From L227-5C sp038209275 (lineage in GTDB: Bacteria; Chloroflexota; Chloroflexia; Chloroheliales; Chloroheliaceae), in the NCBI GenBank assembly GCA_038209275.1, contig JBBQXW010000117.1, positions 1 through 19,241 of the forward strand: 19,241 nt of DNA, in the 5' to 3' direction. Below the pieces are notes generated by a model that worked only from the letters and a program-made list of their open reading frames with translations, searched no databases and was not told the DNA's origin. The translations under genes were made by a program, and so were the position numbers. Positions 9,301 to 16,400 of the stretch are shown piece by piece; position 1 is the stretch's first letter, and every line of letters starts with the position of its first letter.

Positions 9301-9919
9301 ATTGCCCGGTTAGCACTTCGTACAGCGTAGCCCCCAGCGAATAAAAATCGGTGCGATAATCTACCACCCGGTTCATGCGCCCGGTTTGCTCTGGCGACAT
9401 ATAAGCCAGCGTGCCGTGCATTTGGGCCGGGCCTTCGCTCTCGCCGCTTTCTTGCGAAAGACGGCTGGCAATTCCGAAGTCGGTCAGTTTAGCTTCGCCC
9501 GTCTGGGCATTAAAAATAATATTGCGCGGGTTGACATCTTTATGAATAATACCCTGACGATGGAGCGCGGCGAGAGTTTGGGCTAGGGTCAGCCCTATTT
9601 TTAAGGTAGTGGGCAGGGTCAGAGCTTGTTTTTCTATAAAACCTTTTAAATCCTGTCCGCCAAAATCATCCAATATCAGGGCCAGACTATTGCCAATCTT
9701 AACCATCCCTAGCGGTTTTACTACGCCATCCAGCTCTAAATCTTTGCTAATTTCGTACTCGGTTTTCAGTGCCGCCACTTTGTCCAGAGAGGGATAATCG
9801 CCTTTAACGGCTTTGATAATAACCACCCGCCCGGTCTGGTTTTCTTTTCCGCGCCAGACAGTAGTATAAGAGCCTTCGTGTAATTTTTGAGCGACAGTGT
9901 AACCTTGAAGAGTTAGCAT
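3365..9919 (-). CDS. Hybrid Ser/Thr kinase - AAA ATPase - GAF - histidine kinase - REC - REC - HPt sensor protein
   Basis: A 2184-aa multidomain signalling protein. Order of domains (approximate residues): Ser/Thr protein kinase 7-280, with Lys36, catalytic HKDVNPRN (Asp128) and DFG 147-149; AAA_16/STAND-type ATPase 310-600, with Walker A GYSGVGKS 327-334 and Walker B FLDDLQWAD (Asp457/458); a long helical, TPR-like region to about 1300; GAF 1318-1476; coiled coil; HisKA with phospho-His1523 in SHEIRTPMNG; HATPase 1620-1743 with DTGIGIS and GGTGLGLAI; receiver 1 (Asp1818) and receiver 2 (Asp1962); HPt with His2125 in HNLKGSS. All key phosphotransfer residues are present, so a complete His-Asp-His relay is predicted. 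No transmembrane segment is evident, suggesting a cytoplasmic sensor. The architecture resembles cyanobacterial Hstk-type and PknK-like multisensor kinases. The glycine-rich loop is degenerate (HEGSYTTV). The reading frame extends 31 codons upstream to a TTG, but that part lies mostly in a repeat; the ATG at 9919 has a good ribosome site. The ligand and output are unknown. Confidence 0.93.
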   Translation of the reverse strand: MLTLQGYTVAQKLHEGSYTTVWRGKENQTGRVVIIKAVKGDYPSLDKVAALKTEYEISKDLELDGVVKPLGMVKIGNSLALILDDFGGQDLKGFIEKQALTLPTTLKIGLTLAQTLAALHRQGIIHKDVNPRNIIFNAQTGEAKLTDFGIASRLSQESGESEGPAQMHGTLAYMSPEQTGRMNRVVDYRTDFYSLGATLYEVLTGQLPFQTSDALELVHYHLARQPLSPDKINPAVPASLAAIVMKLMAKTAEDRYQNGYGVAADLQKCLNLLEAGSSDSFTLGQQDIPDRFCLPQKLYGREASIAELLAAFERVSEGRTELMLVTGYSGVGKSALVHEVQKPLVRQRGYFIAGKFDQFKRNIPYQSLIQAFSDLVRQLLTQDETSLTGWREALLETLGVNGQIIVEVIPEVELIIGAQPPLPELPPTETQNRFNLAFQNFIEVFARKEHPLTIFLDDLQWADSASLRLMELLLSEAEDRALLLVGAYRDSEVDAAHPLLLMLDSLHKTSLAINRIALAPLNLDHLTQLVQDGLYCEPQQAVELAELLLAKTGGNPFFAGEFLKLLYTEKLLDFDPQKGQWRWDMAKIKGLDITDNVVELMTAKLQKLNLVCQQVLKLAACIGNQFEASTLATVYQHSVPQTALDLREALEMGLVVPLSSDYRLLEILAENDEALGVSYKFAHDRVQQAAYVLMSEEEAQAVHLSIGRLVLKNSQGEALEENLFEIVNQLDAGAKLLDDKAERVTVARLNLQAAQKAKASTAYQLALKYIMSGIELLPSDSWQSQYQLTLALHTEQAECENLTGNFEKAQILFNQTLAHAKADLEKAHLYDLQVILNLRVANFAEAIACGRKALTLLNAPLPEKINQMVVLTEAMKLKFQLRGRKTPDLVKLPEATDPSAITTLAVLQNIGPAAFLLDPNLFALLVLRSVSLSLKAGNTKASPYAYACYGLVVGSQLGDFKGGREFGELAIKLADKFDDPIARGKTYFVSGGMIYPWSSRQRDSLAYTRRGYQYGLEGGDFFNAGLCLNISATTMLGTGMVLDEVRTELTKYLDFARRAKGTENQAVYTIDLQGIKSLQGETQALSTLSSPDFDENDFAAGLVQAPLAMMHYVIFKVLLLFLSEDYAATLAQLQGCEKMIKAGLGSSYQVDWNFFHSLTLAALYPQANPKEQANYLKIIAKQQKQLKKWAEANPQSFRQRYLLVEAEVAKLIGQEQTARTLYDEAISTARTNEYLQDEALANELAARLYFKLGKEKVALVYLAEARYAYQKWGAKAKATALEKKYPALVTAGALPSLLGEATTMTFATTTTTTRRADNALDLMTVVKASQAIAGEINLGKLLEKLLLISLENAGAQRGCFILERDGQLLVEMVGGLDIAEPQILQSIPLEECRELSPAIVQYVARRREVLVLNEVSKGGAFAKDPYVRQNQPQAILCVPILYQGKLSAIIYLENRLTANAFTPERVEILQLLSSQTAIAIENALLYSTLEHKVEQRTAELELAKGDAEQANQAKSAFLATMSHEIRTPMNGIIGMTGLLLDTPLSEEQYDYAQTIRYSGDALLTIINDILDFSKIEAGKLELETHPFDLRECLEASLDLLATRAAEKSLDLAYIMEAGVPEMVLGDVTRLRQIIVNLLSNALKFTEHGEVVVTVGAKATPNAINTNSNALYELHFAIRDTGIGISDEGKARLFRSFSQVDASTTRRYGGTGLGLAICKRLSEMMGGQIWVESEVGNGSTFHFTIQAEATARTPQLYLETTQPELNGKRVLIVDDNATNRKIVRLQVQRWGLQAVECTSGPEALSLIKAGETFDVAILDMQMPEMDGMMLAEELRRYRDADALPLVMLTSLGRREVGPQRVHFAAFLNKPIKVSQLYNTLVTVLVGDEVEADAKRAEAIERRFDHTIGQRMPLRIILAEDNTVNQKLALRVLERMGYRADVAGNGLEAIEAIERQGYDLILMDVQMPELDGLEASRYIVKHWSKEERPYIVAMTANAMQGDREECLAAGMDDYLSKPIQVKELQESLERAWHYAGGRGPAAKVEGLRSAGTSTEVKTDLDPALLPDTMPTLDKQMLAELRQYQGEDELDIVQELAEAFQMETPTLLVGLQEAIQENDAKRVHQAGHNLKGSSQNLGAPRMAELSSRLEKLGKSGNLTGAAELVSAIEQEYHLICQALAEEIQATK

Positions 9920-9926
9920 AAATTTT

Positions 9927-9932
9927 CCCCTG
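9927..9932 (-). promoter_or_regulatory. Ribosome binding site that fixes the hybrid kinase start
   Basis: CAGGGG on the minus strand, seven bases before the ATG at 9919. It supports this start over the in-frame TTG at 10012, which lies inside a palindromic repeat and has no comparable site. The kinase domain (GYTVAQKLHEG) begins right after the chosen start. Confidence 0.6.
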
Positions 9933-9958
9933 TTGATAGATGTAGCACGTTTTGCACT

Positions 9959-10033
9959 TAAACCTATTCCTGTAGGGGCGCAATGAATTGCGCCCAGGGT
10001 TTGATGAATCAAACCCCTACAGGAATAGGTTTA
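9959..10033. repeat. Composite palindromic repeat (MITE/REP-like) with two inner hairpins
   Basis: A perfect 20-bp outer inverted repeat (9959-9978 with 10014-10033; core CCTATTCCTGTAGGGG) encloses two consecutive hairpins of identical design. These are GGGCGCAATGAATTGCGCCC at 9976-9995 and GGGTTTGATGAATCAAACCC at 9997-10016, each with 9-bp arms around a central GA. The right edge supplies the TAA stop of the upstream carotenoid oxygenase. The element fills most of the 111-bp gap before the hybrid kinase. Similar GTAGGGGC-containing palindromes are common dispersed repeats in some bacterial genomes (from memory). It could also act as a terminator or mRNA-stability structure. Confidence 0.75.
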
Positions 10034-11461
10034 TTCAAAGAAATTCCCGTGTAAACCAAAAGGAATAATATAGGGAATGGGCAACCGGGCTTTTTCTTCA
10101 AAAGATTGCCCGTCCAGGATTAACAAAAACGAATTGTTGTTGATAGTATCAATCACGACTGATAATACCACGCCTTCATCTTCGGCGGTAGCCCCCGGTT
10201 TCGGCACGAACATCGGCTCATTCGGATACAGGCCCGGTTCGCCCCAGGTTTTAGCCGTAAAACTTGACATAATATCTTTAACATCAATCTTGACCAACTG
10301 GTTATTCAAGTCGCCGGGGCGGGCTTCATTAAAGCCCAAACCGTAGACATACTGGTATTCCAGACCATTGTTATGCCAGTAATTAATCCGGGGCAAATCC
10401 AGATTGTGCGGGGAAAGCACCTGGCAATCGGCATCCGAAGTGCCTTGCCTCAGATGATAACGGCGCACCTGTCCGCCCGTCACAACCCCACCCTTTGGGC
10501 CTAGCAGGGCATCGTAGAAAAAATAATTAAACAAATTTGCATCGTCATAAGCCGATACGTCTACTATCAAATCGCCGTTTTTCTCGTAAGCGTTGATGTG
10601 ATGATAGGTCATAAACGGCGCGCTTTGCCAGGTTTTGACGCTGTAATCCTTGCGATTAATTACCAAAAAGCGCGTGCCATCCTGGGGTGTCCAGTCAAAA
10701 TCATTGAGCATAGGTTGCTGGTATTTTGTGAAAAAGTATAGCAAATTGGTTGCACGCAAAGGAAATTCGGCCAGAATAATATAATTCGGGGTGAGGCCAA
10801 AGCTGTGCATGTAGGCAGGCGCTTTGGTCTTGATTTGAGTAAGCATGTGACGAGCGGTAGAATTGGCCTGCACCGCATAAACATTGTAGCTACTGGTAAG
10901 CGAAAAATTGGTAAAGTAGCTGATAACCGCGTCGTTGACGTAATCGTAGTGAGGGTGAGGGCTGGTCAACATGCCGCTATATTTATCGTCATACTTAAAC
11001 GTGCCGACGGTACTCAGGTCGGTAGGGTCAAATTCTACCGCGTTAATGCCGTCGCTGAGGGTAGCGAATTTACCGCCAATCTTAGCCACATTGACCGAAG
11101 CGTTATCAGTAAAGGAAGGCGAAATAAGTGACCAGATAATATCGAAAAAGCTGCGGTCAGGTTCGGTGGCAAACTCGCGGTAGTAAAGGCGACCATCTTT
11201 GAGCAGTTTCTGGTAAGCCTGACTGTTGAGCATTTTGTTGGTAAAGAAAACTCTGCCGCCGCTAAAATCGAATTTGTGCAGCATCGCCATGCCATCGAAA
11301 TAATGGCGAAATTTGTACTGGGCCGCATCGAATAAAGCTGGCCCATTTCTTATTAAGCTGCCGGACAACCATTCCGGCACCTGACCCGTAGTGGGCTTTA
11401 GTTCTAAGGCAGTAGAAAACCCATTGATAGAGGCAAACCCTTTTAAGAAATCGGTTGACAT
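10031..11461 (-). CDS. Carotenoid cleavage oxygenase, RPE65/BCO-like (second of tandem pair)
   Basis: A 476-aa member of the carotenoid oxygenase family (RPE65 superfamily): a seven-bladed propeller with a non-haem Fe(II), which oxidatively cleaves carotenoids or apocarotenoids. The four iron-binding histidines are visible: His169 (SPHPHYDY), His219 (YMHSFGLTPNY), His287 or 288 (YHHINAYEKNGD) and His471 (GLHGNFFE, the C-terminus). Blocks such as FDGMAMLHKFDF, TDNASVNV, HSFGLTPNYI, EDEGVVLSVV and the ending read like animal RPE65/BCO1/BCO2. There is no PDPCK motif (EPDR stands in its place). No signal peptide. The reading frame continues upstream to 11581, overlapping the previous gene. The ATG at 11461 is preferred because AGGAG precedes it by about ten bases, overlapping the upstream stop, and because MSTDFLKGFAS matches the paralogue's N-terminus. 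It lies 5 bp after that paralogue, so the two are probably co-translated. The substrate is unknown. Confidence 0.92.
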   Translation of the reverse strand: MSTDFLKGFASINGFSTALELKPTTGQVPEWLSGSLIRNGPALFDAAQYKFRHYFDGMAMLHKFDFSGGRVFFTNKMLNSQAYQKLLKDGRLYYREFATEPDRSFFDIIWSLISPSFTDNASVNVAKIGGKFATLSDGINAVEFDPTDLSTVGTFKYDDKYSGMLTSPHPHYDYVNDAVISYFTNFSLTSSYNVYAVQANSTARHMLTQIKTKAPAYMHSFGLTPNYIILAEFPLRATNLLYFFTKYQQPMLNDFDWTPQDGTRFLVINRKDYSVKTWQSAPFMTYHHINAYEKNGDLIVDVSAYDDANLFNYFFYDALLGPKGGVVTGGQVRRYHLRQGTSDADCQVLSPHNLDLPRINYWHNNGLEYQYVYGLGFNEARPGDLNNQLVKIDVKDIMSSFTAKTWGEPGLYPNEPMFVPKPGATAEDEGVVLSVVIDTINNNSFLLILDGQSFEEKARLPIPYIIPFGLHGNFFE

Positions 11462-11466
11462 GTAGC

Positions 11467-13017
11467 TTAACTCCTGGGAAAGAAACCGCCGTGAAAGCCA
11501 AACGGAATGGCGAAAGGGGTTTTTATGCGGGCAATTTCCTTTGGGAACTCTTTGGCATCTAAAATAACCAGAAAAGAACAATTTTCGCGGGCATCCAGTA
11601 TCAGCGAGAAAATGTATCCATCGTCCTCGCTTTGCGGGTCGTGTTTAGGAACAAAGATGGGTTCGCCGGGATAGCGATTCGGTTCGTGCCAGTGACCGCC
11701 TAAAAGTTGCTGGGTCTTAACATCAATTTTAACCAGACTGTTGTAGAAATCGTTAGGGCGTAGCTCACTCCGCGCTTGTTTTACCTGGCCCTTATCAGTT
11801 GAAACCGCCTGCGTTTGTTGGGGATAAAGCGGCGGCTCGGCGCTGGTGCTGGCTGGTGTGAGGGGAGTGAGCAGGCGCACGCGACTTTGGGCATAGGCAA
11901 AATTATAGTCCTGGGTGTTGTATTTGTAGTTGATGCGGGGCATTTCTATTTCGGTAGTCCCGGCGATATAGCTATAGTCGGCGTGGGTAGCGTTGGAAGG
12001 GAGATGGTAGCGGCGGAATTCGCCCATCGGGGCATTGCCGCCGTTTGAGTGCAGCAGACGGTCTAGCAACAGGCTGTGCAAATAGAGCGGTTCGGGGTAG
12101 CTGGCAATATCTACAAAAATATCGTTGCCTTTTTCAAAGGCGTTGATATGGTGGAAACCAAAAGAAGCTTCGCCTTGCCAGATTTTTACCTGCCCGGTTT
12201 TTTTGTGGACTACCAAAAAGCGCGTGCCATGCTCCGGCGACCAGGTGTATTTGTCCAAAATCGGTTTATCACTAAGGGCTACCTGAAGTGGATTTTCCAG
12301 CAAAAGCGAAAATTCTACCAGAACAACGTAATTTTCAGTGATAGCAAAGCTGTGCATGTAGGCTGGATAAGGGATAGGGATGGCGGCAATTAGCTGGCGA
12401 GTGCTGGAATGGAGGCCCATGCGATAAATATTATAGACACTGCTGCGGGCCATCGAAGTAAAGCTGGTATGATAATTAATCAGGCAGTTGTTGGTGAAAT
12501 CGTAATGCGGGTGAGGCGTAGAAATAAAGCCCTGGTCTAATTTATCATCGTACTTAAACTGGCCTAAAATATCCATCGTGATAGGATTAAACTTAACCAT
12601 TAGCGGCGAATCGCTCATAGCTACAAATTGATTATTCGCTACGGTCACATTAATAGCGACATTATCGCTAAAGGTAGGGTGCAGCAAGAACAAAAGCTGG
12701 TCCAGCGAGGTGCTATGCGGTTCGCTGGCAAATTCGCGGTAGGCCAGTTCGCCATTTTTTAGCGCTTTCAGGTAAGCCTGGGTTTGCAACTGGCGGTTGG
12801 AATAGCACACTCGACCATTGGCGAAATCGAATTTGTGCAACATCGCCATGCCGTCGAACCAGTGGCGCAACCGATACCTGTCCAGGTCGTATACACCCGG
12901 CCCGTTGCGAAATAAAGTGCCGGAAATATCAGCAGGAATTTGTCCCTGCACCTCTAACTCTACCGCTTCTATTTGCTTCAGTAACGAGGCAAAACCCTTC
13001 AAAAAAGTAGCACTCAC
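11467..13017 (-). CDS. Carotenoid cleavage oxygenase, RPE65/BCO-like (first of tandem pair)
   Basis: A 516-aa paralogue of the next gene and of the same Fe(II) carotenoid oxygenase family. Iron-ligand histidines: His169 (TPHPHYDF), His222 (YMHSFAITENY), His289 or 290 (FHHINAFEKGND) and His509 (GFHGGFF near the C-terminus). The two N-terminal halves are roughly 40-45% identical by eye (FLKGFAS, FRNGP, WFDGMAMLHKFDF, EFASEP). It is 40 residues longer, mainly because of an insertion rich in Pro, Thr, Ser and Gln at about residues 378-418, between the INYKYNTQDYNFAY block and NSLVKIDVK. The start is a GTG at 13017, with AGGAG seven bases upstream. It is the first gene of a two-gene operon, probably expressed from a promoter in the 414-bp gap upstream. 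Duplication followed by divergence suggests different substrates or cleavage positions (inference); a role in making retinal or another apocarotenoid is possible but not shown. Confidence 0.92.
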   Translation of the reverse strand: MSATFLKGFASLLKQIEAVELEVQGQIPADISGTLFRNGPGVYDLDRYRLRHWFDGMAMLHKFDFANGRVCYSNRQLQTQAYLKALKNGELAYREFASEPHSTSLDQLLFLLHPTFSDNVAINVTVANNQFVAMSDSPLMVKFNPITMDILGQFKYDDKLDQGFISTPHPHYDFTNNCLINYHTSFTSMARSSVYNIYRMGLHSSTRQLIAAIPIPYPAYMHSFAITENYVVLVEFSLLLENPLQVALSDKPILDKYTWSPEHGTRFLVVHKKTGQVKIWQGEASFGFHHINAFEKGNDIFVDIASYPEPLYLHSLLLDRLLHSNGGNAPMGEFRRYHLPSNATHADYSYIAGTTEIEMPRINYKYNTQDYNFAYAQSRVRLLTPLTPASTSAEPPLYPQQTQAVSTDKGQVKQARSELRPNDFYNSLVKIDVKTQQLLGGHWHEPNRYPGEPIFVPKHDPQSEDDGYIFSLILDARENCSFLVILDAKEFPKEIARIKTPFAIPFGFHGGFFPRS

Positions 13018-13331
13018 CTTTTTGCTCCTGTTGTAATCAAGGTTTGATTAAGCTAATGCCAGTTCTATTCTAAGTAATATATTCCAAAGATTTTCAGGGT
13101 AATATTGACCAGTGGGTTTGGTTGGGCAATCGCCTTGTCGCTCACGTTGCCATAATCTTGCTAATATATAAACTACGTTTTGGCCTGTTTTTACCAGGAA
13201 AACTAAATCATTAATTTAGCAAGCCCGGCTTTTAGGGGTAGTGTTAGTGCCGAATGTTTGGGTACTAATCAGTTAAAATCTATTATAACATCTTTTTTTG
13301 TTAAATTCAGATAATTTTTTGCAGATGTATA
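13018..13331 (-). promoter_or_regulatory. Upstream region of the carotenoid oxygenase pair with a possible extended -10 promoter
   Basis: A non-coding AT-rich stretch. On the minus strand a perfect TATAAT (13282-13287) is preceded by TGT, an extended -10 element. The -35 region is weak (CTGAAT at 17-base spacing). It would transcribe toward the oxygenases with a leader of about 260 nt. The ribosome site of the first oxygenase (AGGAG, at about 13025-13029) is at the left end. I see no other hairpin, RNA or gene here. Confidence 0.4.
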
Positions 13332-13402
13332 AAAAGTAGTAGCGATTTCAATCGCTTTGAGCTTGTGCTCAATCCAAAGCGATTGAAATCGCTACTACTT
13401 TT
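13332..13402. repeat. Long inverted repeat after jetC; GA-centred hairpin repeat, probable bidirectional terminator
   Basis: Perfect 28-bp arms (13332-13359 and 13375-13402) surround a 15-nt loop. Each arm contains a smaller hairpin, AGCGATTTCAATCGCT at 13341-13356 and its complement at 13378-13393. TTGAGC/GCTCAA at the loop gives an alternative inner stem. It ends 29 bases beyond the jetC stop. On the minus strand the second arm runs into CTTTTT, a good factor-independent terminator shape; the plus side ends in TTTTG. Part of the same sequence recurs at 17847-17872 on the other side of jetC. Confidence 0.75.
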
Positions 13403-13431
13403 GTTTTAAGCTGGTAGGAGAAAGTTTTATA

Positions 13432-16400
13432 CTATTCCTGCCCAGTCAATTCCTGTCCTTTAATCCAGAAGAATGGTACGGCAGTCGCTACCATTGAACC
13501 TTTTTCGTGCATCATCTGAAATTCGGTGCTAACCGGGATGCCCGAACCGATACCGCTCACCTGCGGCCCGGTCATAACCCACTGAAAGCCCTGCAACACC
13601 AAAAATTCCATAATGCGCTGGGTGTTGGCGATGCTGGCTTTATCGAAAGCCTCGTCCAGCGCCAGCAAGCGCGGGCAACCGGGGGCAGCGACACTATCGT
13701 AAAGAGCAGCCAGCGCCGCGAAAAGCGGTACGTAAAGGGCGAAAAGTTGCTCCGCCCCGCTCCGGCTTCCCGCGTTGCGGTCGGTCAGGCGAATACGATT
13801 GCCGCCGACGGGCGTGATAAAGACCGAAAACCTGAACCACTCGCGATAATCGAAAATCTGGACTAAGGCTTCCATAAAGTTCAGGCCGGGTTCTTCCTTC
13901 TGGCGCATCCGTAGCCCCTCGATTTCGCGCCGGAAAGCGTCCATTAACACCTGGCCTTCCTCGGTGGTGAGTGACTGGGCCGGTTTGCGGAGTAAGCGGT
14001 GCTGCCGGGCGATATGGCTGCCCAACCCGGCTACCAGTTCGCTATCCTCGGTGGGCTTCCATTCCAGCGAATAGTGTTCGCCTACCATCGGCAAATCGCG
14101 CAGCAGCCGATTGATTTTCTGCACCCAGGCTTCGGTCTGACCGATATGGTAGCGAATCGATTCGGCCATCTCCTGCAACAAAAAATCCTCGAATAAGGCG
14201 CGTTCTTCGTTGCCCAAAAGCGTTTTCTGAATCTCGATTTGTTGGGCCAGTAACGAAAGCAAACCGGGCGGCTCCATGCGGTTTTCGACGATAAAGGTGA
14301 TGCGGCCTTCCTCGTCCAGTTCCGGGCCGTACTCCGCCAGAATGGGCCGTTCCTGGTTATAATCCAGGTTCAGGCGATTGAAGGCGGCTTTGTATTCGTT
14401 TTCGAGTTGCTCTTCATCGGGCAAAGGCTGGTTGCCCGCCGGATTGAGCAGACGCAAGGCTGCTTTAGAATAATCCTCTTTTTCGGCTAAAACTCTGGCA
14501 TCGGTCAGACGGGCCATCGGGTAGGCGGCCAGGCGTAGATTAAAGGTAGTCTGGGCGGCAGTGCGATTTAGCTGCGCTTCCTGCAAAGTCTGCTCGGCTT
14601 GCGACAAATTTGCACCGACGTTTCGCGCCCGTTCGTCCGCCCGAATTTGTTCGCCCGAAGCATCCATGCGGGCCTGTGGCAACTCCTTGCGGCGGGTTCT
14701 TAGCCAGGCCAACCGTTCGATTAGCTCTTGCAAATTGGTGGATTGCATAATCTGTTCGAGTTCGGATAGTTCGGCTTGCGCCTGAGTATGACGGGCCAGA
14801 CTTTCGGCATGGAGTTGCACCGCTAATTGTTCGCTGCGCTGGGCCGCCTCAAAGCTCGAAAGAATTTCCTGATATTCCGACCAGCGTTCGCCTACGCCGC
14901 GCAAAGTTTGCAATAGCAAATTGGCCCGATTACCTAGCTGACGAGTCGCGTCCAGCAAAGCCCGCAGACGGCGCAAATCGTTGGCCGCGCCGGGCAAATC
15001 GTTGCTTTCCTGCAAAATGCGGGTAGTCAAAGTGTTCAAAAGTTGGCGCACTTCGCGGGCGCGGCTCTGCGCTTCATTCAAAGTCTTTTCGGCCCGTTCG
15101 CGCCCGGCCTCGCGCCGACCCAGTTCCGCCTCGGCTTCGACTACCTGTTCGGCCCGGCTTGCCTCGTTTAGCTGGGTCTGTTCCTGGGCCAATTCGCGCT
15201 GCTGGGCCGCGTTTAGCTCAAGCACCTCGTTTAAGCCAGTTAGTTCAGCCTGGGCTGCTTCCAATCGGCTTTCCAAAGAGTCCAGAGCTTGCCGCCGCAA
15301 GCGCCGCCGATTCGCCGTGCCGATAAAGCCCGTCGCCGGGCCATCCCCGGCAGCACCCGCCAATAAACCGTGCTGCCAGTTGCCGTTTTCGTTCAGGCTC
15401 GGCTTTCCATCTGAAACTTTGTCGCCGATTGTCACCGATTTCAAAATGGCCTCAACCGTTTTTTGCCAGCCCGCCGCCGAAGCGGAAGAAACTTCTAACG
15501 CTTGCGGGTCGAACACCAGCCACTCCGCCAGATTTGCCCCGTTCGGCGATGAATTATTGGTAGGCTGCAACCAGCAATCGCCCAATCCAGCCTCGCTCAA
15601 CTTTTGTCCGGCTACATTTTGTTGCTCCGGCTGAATTACCAGCGCATCGAGCAGCCCGGCTTCTTCCAGCATCCGCTCGATACGCCCGGCTTGTTCCGGC
15701 GCTACTTCGGGTGCGAAATCTATCAGGCTATAGAACGGAAGCGCGGTCAGGCCATCGGCGCTCAACCGCGTCCGCGCCTCTTGCCGCCGCGCATTGCGAT
15801 AGGGCGTAAGGTCGGTTTCAGCTAGTTTTTGCTGATAGAGCGTTTCCAAATCGGCTTTCTGGCGTTGTAGTCCGCCTTTGGCTTGTTGCAACCGAGCCTG
15901 TTCTTCCCGCAACCGATTAGCGGAGCGTTCTAGCTGCCGGGCAAAATCCTGGGCCAGCGTGCGGTATTCTTCTAACGGCGCACGCATAGCGGCAGCACGT
16001 ACTCCCGCCAGCCCATATTCGGGCAATTCGCCAACCCAGCGCCCTTCCCGATAAAGCTGACCCAACCGCGCCGCTAAAGCTTCGCGGGCCTGCGTTACGG
16101 TAGCCTGAGCATTATCGCGTTCCTGTCGGGCCGCATCGTATTCGGCTAACTTTTCGGTTTCGCGTTCGCGGGCCAGCCGTTCCTCGGCGGCGCGGGCTTC
16201 GCGTTCACGGTGCAATTCTTCCAGTTGGGACAACCGGGTCGCCCGTTCTTCGCTAAGTGTACCCACAATCGCCGATAGAGCCATTGGCACAATCGGGGCT
16301 TGCTCCCCTTCCAGCGAAAAAGCGGCGACTTGCTGGCTTATTTCTTCTAATTGAGCGACTGCTAAAGGCCACTCGGCTTTTTCCCCGGCTTCCTGTCGCA

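Noticed and set aside
11462..11581. 40-residue N-terminal extension of the second carotenoid oxygenase
   Set aside because: It overlaps the coding end of the first oxygenase in another frame; the ATG at 11461 has a ribosome site and matches the paralogue's N-terminus.
13332..13402. CRISPR-like repeat pair
   Set aside because: There are only two copies, in inverted orientation with a 15-nt loop and no spacer series or cas genes; it is a palindromic element or terminator.
14981..15634. 217-codon plus-strand reading frame opposite jetC
   Set aside because: It is the antisense shadow of the jetC coiled-coil and hinge region, with a Ser/Arg/Ala-rich composition typical of such shadows.
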